From: CAYJFD01 sp964369605
GTDB lineage: Bacteria > Bacteroidota > Bacteroidia > Bacteroidales > UBA932
Length of the DNA: 12,312 nt
Assembly (NCBI GenBank): GCA_964369605.1
Contig: CAYJFD010000044.1
Coordinates: 1-12,312, forward strand
Direction of reading: 5' to 3'
The notes under the pieces were generated by a model. The model searched no databases. It was not told the origin of the DNA and saw only the letters and a list, made by a program, of their open reading frames with translations. The stretch's first letter is position 1. Every line of letters begins with the position of its first letter. Shown in pieces: positions 1 through 6,367 of this stretch. The position numbers and the translations under genes were made by a program.

Positions 1-1208
1 AAGTTTTGAAGTGTAAAGCAGCAGGGGGCGCTACTTGTTCAATAGACGCTAAATTAATGCAATCCATTAAATTTGAAGAACCAGAAAACAATGATGAAGG
101 TAACTGGGAAGCTATAGGGTTTGGTAATATCGAAACAGGAGAGATATATTCATATTCAGGAACCTTTGATGGTAATGGAAAAGCGATAGAGGGGCTCAAG
201 ATATATAATTTTAATAAAGATCTTGCTACACAGATAAATTATAATGCTTTATTTGGGTGTTTAACAGCAGAGTATGATGAGAATAACAATATAATAAAGA
301 GGGGAGAGGTTAAAAATCTTAAGATAGTTAATCCATCAGTATCCACAAATATTAATTCTGCAGCATTAGTTGCTTATGCGAAGGATGCTATAATAAGTAA
401 ATGTAGTACGGAAGGAGGATTTATTCGCGCTTATTCATATACTGGAGGGATAGTTGGACGCGGAGTAAATGTTGAAATTAACGAATGTGTAAATACAGCA
501 CTTGTCGAAACTATAATAACTCATAATAGTGGAGGAATAGCTGGTCATCTTGAGAATTTTAAGTTATTATCATGTTATAGTGCTGCTAAAATATCAACAT
601 TAGGAATTAATATTGGCGGTATTGTGGGGTTTGCAAAAGATGGTATAATAGTGGCCTGTAGTAGTAACGACAGGATTTTTGCTCACAACGAAAATGTTGG
701 AGGATTAGCTGGAATAATAGAAAATGTTGATATCGTGGGATCATACAGTTCAGCCACCATAAAGATTTCAACAAAATCTGAAAATGTGGGTGGACTTATT
801 GGAAAGAGTGTAGATAATTCAGGTAATACCGAACTTGCAGCTAGTTATTTCTGTGGAGAAGTGGAAACAGAGGAACACGAAGATGATAAGGATTATTTTA
901 TAGGAGGGGTAATAGGTTATTCTGAAAATGCAGCGACGATGACGATAGAAGAGGTATATTGGGTAGATATACCTGCAGAGGAAGGAACTTTTGATTTAAA
1001 TTTAGGAGTGGGAACTAATAATATTAGTGGCGTAAAGAAAACAACTTTAGAAGACCTTAATGAAGAGAACCAGGTCTCTATGTTAAATGAAGTACTAGCT
1101 CGCTATATTAATGAGTACAATGCACTAAATGAGCATAAGATAGAAATCCCATACGTATTTGTAAGTGGAAAAGACGAGGAATCAGGTCCAATATTAGTGA
1201 TAAGGTAA
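1..1208 (+). CDS. GLUG-repeat surface protein, C-terminal part (5' end outside window)
   Basis: The frame is open to the left edge; the first possible start (TTG at 6) has no support, so this is the tail of a longer gene. About 400 residues are visible. The first part has a W-x-x-I-G and F-D-G-N-G pattern (W34, G38, F54-G58 counted from the TTG) and then N-x-x-A-L-F-G, the usual lead-in to GLUG repeats. Six GLUG-type cores (x-G-G-[IVL]-x-G) follow, with Gly pairs at residues 147, 176, 204, 232, 262 and 300, spaced 28-30 residues except the last (38). Conserved Cys/Ser-Tyr turns lie between them. The protein ends in a short non-repetitive tail (to ILVIR). GLUG repeats (Pfam GLUG family) occur in large cell-surface or secreted proteins, often adhesins. 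The lead-in and repeats resemble the C-terminal part of the gene at the right edge, so this is probably the last gene (tip/adhesin subunit) of a preceding fimbrial operon. The N-terminal domain cannot be seen. Confidence 0.8.
   Translation, partial: VLKCKAAGGATCSIDAKLMQSIKFEEPENNDEGNWEAIGFGNIETGEIYSYSGTFDGNGKAIEGLKIYNFNKDLATQINYNALFGCLTAEYDENNNIIKRGEVKNLKIVNPSVSTNINSAALVAYAKDAIISKCSTEGGFIRAYSYTGGIVGRGVNVEINECVNTALVETIITHNSGGIAGHLENFKLLSCYSAAKISTLGINIGGIVGFAKDGIIVACSSNDRIFAHNENVGGLAGIIENVDIVGSYSSATIKISTKSENVGGLIGKSVDNSGNTELAASYFCGEVETEEHEDDKDYFIGGVIGYSENAATMTIEEVYWVDIPAEEGTFDLNLGVGTNNISGVKKTTLEDLNEENQVSMLNEVLARYINEYNALNEHKIEIPYVFVSGKDEESGPILVIR
444..917 (+). repeat. GLUG repeat array (six units, protein level)
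   Basis: Six in-frame units carry the core Gly-Gly-[Ile/Val/Leu]-x-Gly at 28, 29, 28, 30 and 38 residue intervals. The units differ at DNA level, so this is an old protein repeat and not a tandem DNA duplication. Repeats of this period probably stack as a beta-solenoid or beta-rich rod (inference). Confidence 0.75.
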
Positions 1209-1234
1209 TATCTGTTAAAGTAAAGATATTTACC
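1204..1234. terminator. Imperfect hairpin spanning two convergent stop codons
   Basis: GGTAATATCT (1204-1213) can pair with AGATATTTACC (1224-1234) with one bulged base and a 10-base loop. The left arm contains the TAA stop of the plus-strand gene (1206-1208). The right arm contains the reverse-complemented TAA of the minus-strand gene (1230-1232). Its place between convergent genes fits a bidirectional terminator, but the stem is AT-rich and neither side has a strong U tract. Confidence 0.4.
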
Positions 1235-2246
1235 TCTTTATCATCACTATTTTATTCATCTCGATGGCAAGATCGATTTGAAGTGATTTCGCTAGTATCT
1301 CAGACGGTGCCCATCTATCCGCCTCTAAAAACCTTTTATGATCTCCAGAGAGTAGTTGCTCCATTTCAGGTGCCTTTAATAATTCATCTAATATGTTTCG
1401 AGAGTCTTTCGAGTAGCATTTGTCTTTATCGATATACTTTGGGATCAGAATTTCATTACTTTCTAAAATGTTAATAAGATTGCTATAAGAGCGATCATAG
1501 CTCCTGTTGTTTAATACAAATTCTCCGTATATCAAATTGTCTTTCCACTCGTTATAACTACTTATATTCTCGCGTAACTTGTTAATATGCTCCTTGATTA
1601 TAATAGAAAACAGTGTATAGGCCTGGTCTTCATGATCCTTGCCTTTTTGAATAGAAATAGAGCGCTTTGTCGATGCGACCTTAGCCATAAGATATAATGG
1701 TTTAAATATTAATCCATTGAAATCTGCGGCTGTGACCTCAGGTACGAATCTAGAGCTTACGTGCATAAGTGTTACGTCTATCTCTGTATTATAGTTACGT
1801 AATAACAACTTTAATTCGTGCATAAATTTATGAGCCCCTTGCTGATCATTATATTTTTCTATATCCATAATATCTTCAGGGAGAACTTTTAGTTTTAATA
1901 AGTGACTCTCTGATGGATAAGAGTCAGAATCAAGTTCATATTTCTTGAACATTGAGAATGTGCAAACTAAATTTCTATACAGATGTCTAATCTGATCATT
2001 AAATTGTGAAAGCTGTATAACTGAAGAAGTTCTAACTACGTTATCTGCTGTTTTTTTTGAAAAACGATATGCTAGCCATGAATAATATATCCCTAAAATA
2101 CTCAGGACGATAGCAAAGATACTTATCCCTAGGTTTAATTCATCAAGCGGGATAGTCATAACCTCTTTTTGGCTAGTATTATTTACTAAAGTAGATAGAG
2201 TATCTTTAATAGAATTCCACAAATCTGGGGTTTGAAGTTCTTTCAT
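1230..2246 (-). CDS. Hypothetical protein with one N-terminal transmembrane helix
   Basis: Not recognised. The chosen start is the ATG at 2246 (338 residues, beginning MKELQTPDLW). An in-frame TTG at 2267 would add seven residues and is less likely. A hydrophobic stretch (LGISIFAIVLSILGIYYSWLA) at about residues 39-59 is followed by the basic YRFSKKTA, suggesting a single membrane-spanning helix with the long C-terminal part in the cytoplasm by the positive-inside rule. The rest is rich in Lys, Glu, Leu and Ile and looks mainly alpha-helical, with an amphipathic run just after the membrane helix (QLSQFNDQIRHLYRNL). No lipobox, catalytic motif or DNA-binding motif is evident. A TM helix followed by a helical region recalls uncharacterised one-TM families such as DUF4760-like proteins, but that is shape only and not an assignment. 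It is convergent with the GLUG gene and divergent from the fimbrial operon, so it is not part of either transcript. It may be a passenger or belong to a separate function. Confidence 0.75.
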   Translation of the reverse strand: MKELQTPDLWNSIKDTLSTLVNNTSQKEVMTIPLDELNLGISIFAIVLSILGIYYSWLAYRFSKKTADNVVRTSSVIQLSQFNDQIRHLYRNLVCTFSMFKKYELDSDSYPSESHLLKLKVLPEDIMDIEKYNDQQGAHKFMHELKLLLRNYNTEIDVTLMHVSSRFVPEVTAADFNGLIFKPLYLMAKVASTKRSISIQKGKDHEDQAYTLFSIIIKEHINKLRENISSYNEWKDNLIYGEFVLNNRSYDRSYSNLINILESNEILIPKYIDKDKCYSKDSRNILDELLKAPEMEQLLSGDHKRFLEADRWAPSEILAKSLQIDLAIEMNKIVMIKR

Positions 2247-2287
2247 AATTGAATATTTTTCTTGCAAATTCTTGTTTTTTGATAGAG

Positions 2288-2295
2288 CAAATATA
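2288..2295 (-). promoter_or_regulatory. Bacteroidota-type -7 box for the minus-strand gene
   Basis: Read on the minus strand this is TATATTTG, a full match to the Bacteroides -7 consensus TAnnTTTG, about 42 bases upstream of the ATG at 2246. That spacing would give a leader of roughly 35 bases. No clear -33 TTTG was found at the expected distance, so the call rests on one box in AT-rich DNA. Confidence 0.4.
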
Positions 2296-2489
2296 CTATA
2301 AAAATGCTATCACCTTACAGTTTTAGGTCCAATTTATGCCTTATTCTCTAAAATGAAGGGCGTACGTGTATATTTTTTTAAAAAAAATCTAATTTATTGA
2401 AATTTAATGGATAAGTGCTTGTTGGAGGCATAGTGAAATAAAAACTTGAATAATGAAAAATGATTTTGGCACGCGGTTTGATATGAATT

Positions 2490-2530
2490 GATTTCAAATA
2501 AGAAAAAATCTTTAAAAAATAGATTTCAAA
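2490..2530. repeat. Direct repeat GATTTCAAA upstream of the fimbrial operon
   Basis: GATTTCAAA occurs at 2490-2498 and again at 2522-2530, a start-to-start distance of 32 bases, about three helical turns, 30 bases before the first gene. Two sites on the same DNA face could bind a regulator dimer. The region is very AT-rich, so chance is a real alternative. Confidence 0.3.
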
Positions 2531-2535
2531 ATTTG
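2528..2535 (+). promoter_or_regulatory. Possible -7 box of the fimbrial operon
   Basis: AAAATTTG differs from TAnnTTTG at one defined position and lies 25 bases before the ATG at 2561. No matching -33 TTTG is present at the normal distance; the nearest TTTG motifs at 2465 and 2477 are too far away. This is the best candidate seen in the region but a weak one. Confidence 0.2.
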
Positions 2536-2560
2536 CTATAAACTTTTAAAAATAATATTT

Positions 2561-3826
2561 ATGTTAAAATTTGTGTATATATTGTGTTTGCTTTTTACGG
2601 CGTCTAAGGCATATGCTGCAGTAGATACATTAGTAGTTGATTCGCTTTATATCGAAGAGAAAATTAAATTAGGACAACTAGATGTAAAATTAATGTTTCC
2701 TATAAATAGTCCAGTACTAGATTATAATTTCAATGAGAATAACTACGAGATTCAGAAGTTAGATGAAATATTTAGTGATCGAACTTCATTATTTGGTTTA
2801 GATTCTTTAGAAATTATTGCTACTGCATCGATTGATGGTCCATACGAAGCAAATGCTCGACTATCTCAGGCAAGAGCTGAATCGGTAGTTGAATTTTTAT
2901 CAGGTAGATATTCAAGCATTCATCCAGAATTACTTAAATCTAGGAATATTCCAGAGGACTGGAATGGACTAAGAGAAGGAATTATCAATTCAGATGTTCC
3001 AAATAAAACGGAGGTTCTAGAGATCGTAGACTCCTTAACGCTGTCAGATTCAGAAAAAGAGTCTAGGTTAAGACGATTAGCTGGAGGAAGTGTGTGGATT
3101 TACTTAAGTGAGAATGTCCTACCAAACCAACGCTATGGTGCATCTGTAGTATTCTATTATGATATAGAAAAAAGGAACACGATACTAAGAACGATACGAG
3201 ATACGGTTACAATACGTGACACTATCACACTTATACAGGTTGATACAGTAGCTATCGAAAAGCCAAGATGTGAGAAGTATACAAAATTTGCACTAAAAAC
3301 AAATCTATTATATGCAGGTTTAACCGGAACGCCTAATCTAGCATTTGAAACGGCACTAAGTGATAGCCTATCTCTAGATTTTTCTTTTGGATACAATCCA
3401 TGGAATATAAACGGAAGACCTGGTGATAATAAAAAGCTAGTTCACTGGATGGCACAAGTAGAAGTAAGACATTTCTTTTCAGGAAGAGTATTTAAAGGAC
3501 ACTTTCTCGGATTACATGCCCTTGCAACACAGTATAACATTTCTAATCATGAACTACCATGGTTATTTGAGAAAGGCTCAGTAGATTACCGTTATCAAGG
3601 ATATGGAGTAGGAGCTGGTTTATCTTATGGATATCAGTGGTGCTTAAGTGAGAGATGGGGATTAGAAGCCACTATAGGAATAGGTTATATATATCAAAAT
3701 TATGATAAGTATACACATCCACGATGTGGTTATCTAGTTGAGGCTGATGTCGTTAATCATTACTTCGGTATTACTAGAGCAGGATTATCACTAATTTACA
3801 AATTCGGACAAAGAGAAAATAAGTAA
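2561..3826 (+). CDS. OmpA-like / DUF3575 outer-membrane protein of the fimbrial operon
   Basis: 421 residues. A signal peptide (about residues 1-19, hydrophobic run then AYA-A) has no lipobox Cys, so export to the periplasm or outer membrane is expected. Residues about 40-200 form an OmpA_C-like peptidoglycan-binding domain, including the hallmark I-x-A-T-A-S-I-D-G followed by N-x-x-L-S-x-x-R-A-x-S-V (residues 85-109). A linker at 207-231 repeats a T-[I/V]-R-D-T pattern. From about residue 242 to the end comes a DUF3575-type domain (K-x-N-L-L-Y-A, F-x-x-G-Y-N-P-W, then alternating aromatic strands such as YGVGAGLSYGYQW), probably a beta-barrel. DUF3575 and DUF3868 proteins are regularly encoded at the head of Bacteroidales fimbrial operons. 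The likely role is outer-membrane support or cell-wall anchoring of the fimbrial system; the exact function is not known. It begins the operon, 26 bases before the major fimbrillin. Confidence 0.82.
   Translation: MLKFVYILCLLFTASKAYAAVDTLVVDSLYIEEKIKLGQLDVKLMFPINSPVLDYNFNENNYEIQKLDEIFSDRTSLFGLDSLEIIATASIDGPYEANARLSQARAESVVEFLSGRYSSIHPELLKSRNIPEDWNGLREGIINSDVPNKTEVLEIVDSLTLSDSEKESRLRRLAGGSVWIYLSENVLPNQRYGASVVFYYDIEKRNTILRTIRDTVTIRDTITLIQVDTVAIEKPRCEKYTKFALKTNLLYAGLTGTPNLAFETALSDSLSLDFSFGYNPWNINGRPGDNKKLVHWMAQVEVRHFFSGRVFKGHFLGLHALATQYNISNHELPWLFEKGSVDYRYQGYGVGAGLSYGYQWCLSERWGLEATIGIGYIYQNYDKYTHPRCGYLVEADVVNHYFGITRAGLSLIYKFGQRENK
3183..3255 (+). repeat. Thr-Arg-Asp periodic linker between OmpA and DUF3575 domains
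   Basis: Residues 207-231 read as near-repeats of T-I-R-D-T-V / T-I-R-D-T-I / Q-V-D-T-V. Hydrophobic Ile/Val alternates with charged Arg/Asp and Thr, as in an extended interdomain linker that could add a strand or cross the periplasm. Confidence 0.45.
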
Positions 3827-3852
3827 CAAGATTAATATTAAACAATAACAAA

Positions 3853-5199
3853 ATGACAAGAAAATTTTTAGGAGCTGCGACTTTAGTAGCTATGATGGCT
3901 ACTTCTTGTAGCCAAGACAAGTTAGGACAAAATGAGTCAGGTGATGACAAGTTAACTAAAGTTTCATTTACAACAGGTAACTTTGGAACAAGATCAGCAG
4001 GACCTTTAACAAAGAACGAGCAGAATGCTTATTTTAATCCTAATGAAACTGTAACAGTAATAGCTTATGCAGGAGCAACTGAGTTAAAATCTTTTACTGC
4101 AGATTTTGATACAGAGGTGGCATCAACTCCAGATTACCAGCGTTATGCAGCAGAAGTTTTATTACCTTCTAACGCGACTCATGTAGACCTAGTTTTAAAT
4201 GAAAATGATGTTACAAATACAGAAGATGCAAATACACGTCAAGGCTCTACAAGCGAACTAGCAGCAAATGTGGCTAAAGTTCGTATCAGTAAGACTACTA
4301 TCGATGATGATACAAATGGATTAATCAAAAGTAGTGCTGGTGGTGGATATGAGGCTACATTATCCCTTAGACCAGATATGGCTCGTATCGAATTAGTAAA
4401 CGAAGATTTAGCAAGTGATCTTGATTTTACAAATTACTTAGCTTCTACAAAAGATATCGAAATAGTTGCTGATGGAGCAACAACTGGTACTAGTGTTAAC
4501 CTAGATTATGAGTTCATCTTAAGTCAATATGCAAATTTAGAAGTAACAGGATATTATTTAGATAATGTAATGCTAACAGCAGATGGTACACTTACTGATC
4601 ATAATGCAACATACGAAAGTTCAGCAGATGCAAACTGGAGATTAAAGTGGTTAGGAGAATATGCTGATGGTGGAGCTTCTGAGAATATGGATGATGTATT
4701 AGCTCCTTATGTAATTACTGGTGCTACAGGTGCCATTACTCCTGGAAACCTAGCAGCTGCTTTCGGTACTTATGAATTAGCTGCAGGTAGTACAGCTACA
4801 GCAACATCAATTGGTTACAATGTGTTCCCAACAGCGACTCCTAACGATGTGAATGATGCAAAATTAACAAAGCACCCTCACTTTATTATACAAGTAACTT
4901 ATAACCCAGCTACTTTTTCTATACCTGCTGGAGTTACAAACCCATCACAAGCTGATGTCGTAGTTAATGCTCCTGGAGCAGAAGTAACTAAATATATTAA
5001 CTTCGCTGCTTATACAGTAGGTTCAACTCCTGTTACTTTCGAAGGTGGAAATGTTTTCCAATTTGACTTCAAGAGTGTTATAGATGCGCTAATCGAAGGA
5101 AATGTTACAGATAATCCAGATAGTAAAGATAAAAACGTATCAGTAGAAGTACGTGTTCTTGACTGGGAGGTGACAGAAGTTACTCCACTTCCTTTATAA
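3853..5199 (+). CDS. Major fimbrillin, FimA/Mfa1-type shaft subunit (lipoprotein precursor)
   Basis: 448 residues. A lipoprotein signal peptide ends in M-A-T-S-C, with Cys19 as the lipidation site. The first strand (about K33-F44) is followed by G-T-R-S with Arg47, the position where P. gingivalis FimA and Mfa1 are cut by an Arg-specific protease to free the acceptor groove (R46 and R49 there, from family knowledge). A loop motif N-T-R-Q-G-S lies at 127-132, D-M-A-R-I-E-L-V starts the second domain at 175, and G-Y-N-V-F-P is at 321-326. The C-terminus (DWEVTEVTPLPL) is the probable donor strand. Being first among the fimbrillins, followed by a strong hairpin and then the anchor, it is most likely the abundant shaft protein. 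The A-rich leader with no Shine-Dalgarno motif is normal for this phylum. FimA-like and Mfa1-like forms cannot be told apart here, so no symbol is given. Confidence 0.85.
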   Translation: MTRKFLGAATLVAMMATSCSQDKLGQNESGDDKLTKVSFTTGNFGTRSAGPLTKNEQNAYFNPNETVTVIAYAGATELKSFTADFDTEVASTPDYQRYAAEVLLPSNATHVDLVLNENDVTNTEDANTRQGSTSELAANVAKVRISKTTIDDDTNGLIKSSAGGGYEATLSLRPDMARIELVNEDLASDLDFTNYLASTKDIEIVADGATTGTSVNLDYEFILSQYANLEVTGYYLDNVMLTADGTLTDHNATYESSADANWRLKWLGEYADGGASENMDDVLAPYVITGATGAITPGNLAAAFGTYELAAGSTATATSIGYNVFPTATPNDVNDAKLTKHPHFIIQVTYNPATFSIPAGVTNPSQADVVVNAPGAEVTKYINFAAYTVGSTPVTFEGGNVFQFDFKSVIDALIEGNVTDNPDSKDKNVSVEVRVLDWEVTEVTPLPL

Positions 5200-5235
5200 T
5201 CAATGCGAGCAACGCAAATATAAAAGTAAATTATA

Positions 5236-5247
5236 CTCCTTTAGGAG
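5236..5247 (+). other. Small hairpin upstream of the inter-cistronic stem-loop
   Basis: CTCC (5236-5239) pairs with GGAG (5244-5247) around a TTTA loop; one more T-A pair can form inside. It lies 10 bases before the long stem-loop and may help protect the 3' end of the upstream message, but it is short. Confidence 0.3.
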
Positions 5248-5256
5248 ACGAAACAT

Positions 5257-5299
5257 TAGAGAGGTTCTTTTTAAGAAGTTCGAAGGGAGAACCTCTCTA
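5257..5299 (+). terminator. Stem-loop between shaft and anchor genes (attenuator or mRNA processing site)
   Basis: TAGAGAGGTTCT (5257-5268) and AGAACCTCTCTA (5288-5299) are exact reverse complements, giving a 12-bp stem with a 19-base loop that can add G-U pairs inside. It starts 57 bases after the major fimbrillin stop and ends 26 bases before the anchor start. The downstream sequence TTTATTAAAAAAC has only a short T run, so complete termination is unlikely. Partial termination, or stabilisation of an upstream fimbrillin transcript, would favour the shaft protein over all later subunits. Confidence 0.7.
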
Positions 5300-5325
5300 T
5301 TTATTAAAAAACAAAATATAAAAAT

Positions 5326-6357
5326 ATGAAACTACATAAAAATATATTCTTTCTAATAGCCTCAGCTTTTGCTTTAACAGTAACGAGTTGTGTATCTGAG
5401 AATTTAGAAAACTGTGATAATATTAGACCATATTCATTTAATTTAGATTTAGAATATAAAAGATATCTAGATGCAGATAATATCATAGAGAATGAAGTCG
5501 GAGTAGTTTCGGTGGTACTATATGATTCCACTGGCAGATATATCAAAACTGTAACAGAGAATGTTCGTGAAAATCTACCATATGTTGGTGATATGTTACG
5601 AGTAAATGTTCAGGTAAATGAGCCAGGAAAGTATAGATTTGTAGTATTAGGTGATACGGATTCTCCTGAATACAAAATAGTGGAGGAGGCAGCTACTAGA
5701 GCTAGTGTAGATATCGATTATTTTAGTGTAACAGCTCAGGATTATGAGGGAGTACTAAATTATGAATTTAAAGCAGAAACGTATATTGCAACAGAGAGAA
5801 CTGTTATAATAGAAGAATCGGAAGTATATCCTCCAAAGGATACAACGGTAGTTTCTGCAGAACTTTTCAAAAATAATAAGCACGTAGATATTTTTGTTAG
5901 CGGCTTATCAAAACAAGTAGATGATAATATCGTATTAAGTTTTAGCGATAATAATCTATCTTTTAATAAAGACAATATAACCACCGGGGATGTAGAATAT
6001 ATGCCTTATGAGCCTACTCACATACATCCAGGTGTAAATAATACAGCAGACGGGGTAACACATGAGTTCAGATATGAAACTCTACGTATGATGAGAGAGG
6101 AGCCCCTAGTGCTAGATATAAAGGTGAGTACAGGAACAGAGATTCATACAGAAGAGAGCGTGGATCTTATGGAGCTAATTAGAAGTGTTCGTTATGGTGA
6201 TGGAGCTCTTTTATACCCTAAACAGCTTGATATGGATTATGAAGATCACTACAATATTATCCTAAGATACGGAAAGAATGAGTCCGGGTCAAGAGTGTTG
6301 GTGCAGGTTTTAGTGAATGATTGGGAGGTAACACAAGTTACTCCACTTCCATTATAG
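5326..6357 (+). CDS. FimB/Mfa2-family fimbrial anchor lipoprotein
   Basis: 343 residues. A signal peptide ends in V-T-S-C with lipidation Cys22, followed by a second Cys at 30 (C-x7-C), the N-terminal pattern of the FimB/Mfa2 family (DUF1812). The first beta-sheet domain includes V-S-V-V-L-Y-D-S-T-G-R-Y (61-72) and P-G-K-Y-R-F-V-V-L-G (100-109), typical of anchors. Unlike its neighbours it has no T-R-S/A site soon after the Cys; the first such motif is at 124-126, too far inside to release a first strand. This fits a subunit that keeps its lipid and holds the fimbria in the outer membrane. The C-terminus (DWEVTQVTPLPL) is nearly identical to that of the upstream shaft gene. It is separated from that gene by the hairpin and is only 10 bases from the next gene. 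In P. gingivalis, anchors of this family also limit fimbrial length. Confidence 0.82.
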   Translation: MKLHKNIFFLIASAFALTVTSCVSENLENCDNIRPYSFNLDLEYKRYLDADNIIENEVGVVSVVLYDSTGRYIKTVTENVRENLPYVGDMLRVNVQVNEPGKYRFVVLGDTDSPEYKIVEEAATRASVDIDYFSVTAQDYEGVLNYEFKAETYIATERTVIIEESEVYPPKDTTVVSAELFKNNKHVDIFVSGLSKQVDDNIVLSFSDNNLSFNKDNITTGDVEYMPYEPTHIHPGVNNTADGVTHEFRYETLRMMREEPLVLDIKVSTGTEIHTEESVDLMELIRSVRYGDGALLYPKQLDMDYEDHYNIILRYGKNESGSRVLVQVLVNDWEVTQVTPLPL

Positions 6358-6367
6358 TTAATTTAAA

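Larger units (their letters stand above)
2247..2560. other. AT-rich intergenic region between divergent genes
   Basis: These 314 bases hold no credible gene. They contain the leader and probable promoter of the minus-strand membrane protein on the left and must contain the promoter of the fimbrial operon on the right. Other visible elements are a T7A8 tract (2373-2387), likely to be bent or easily melted DNA, and a CGTACG palindrome near 2361. A 9-base direct repeat lies close to the operon start. No inverted-repeat pair able to frame an invertible promoter was found by eye. Confidence 0.6.

Noticed and set aside
1283..1474. 63-residue plus-strand open frame
   Set aside because: It lies inside the minus-strand membrane protein gene and has no recognisable features of its own.
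2247..2267. TTG start seven codons upstream of the minus-strand gene's ATG
   Set aside because: The ATG at 2246 is a normal start with adequate leader from the -7 box; nothing supports the rarer TTG.
2373..2387. T7A8 tract as a hairpin terminator
   Set aside because: It is a pure A/T palindrome with no loop or G-C pairs, and no gene ends nearby on either strand.
2247..2560. Invertible (phase-variable) promoter as in Bacteroides capsule loci
   Set aside because: No pair of inverted repeats of useful length flanks a promoter-like core in this region by eye.
5215..5222. TATATTTG on the minus strand, a possible antisense promoter into the 3' end of the major fimbrillin gene
   Set aside because: It matches TAnnTTTG but has no -33 partner, lies in AT-rich DNA, and there is no open frame or other sign of an antisense RNA.
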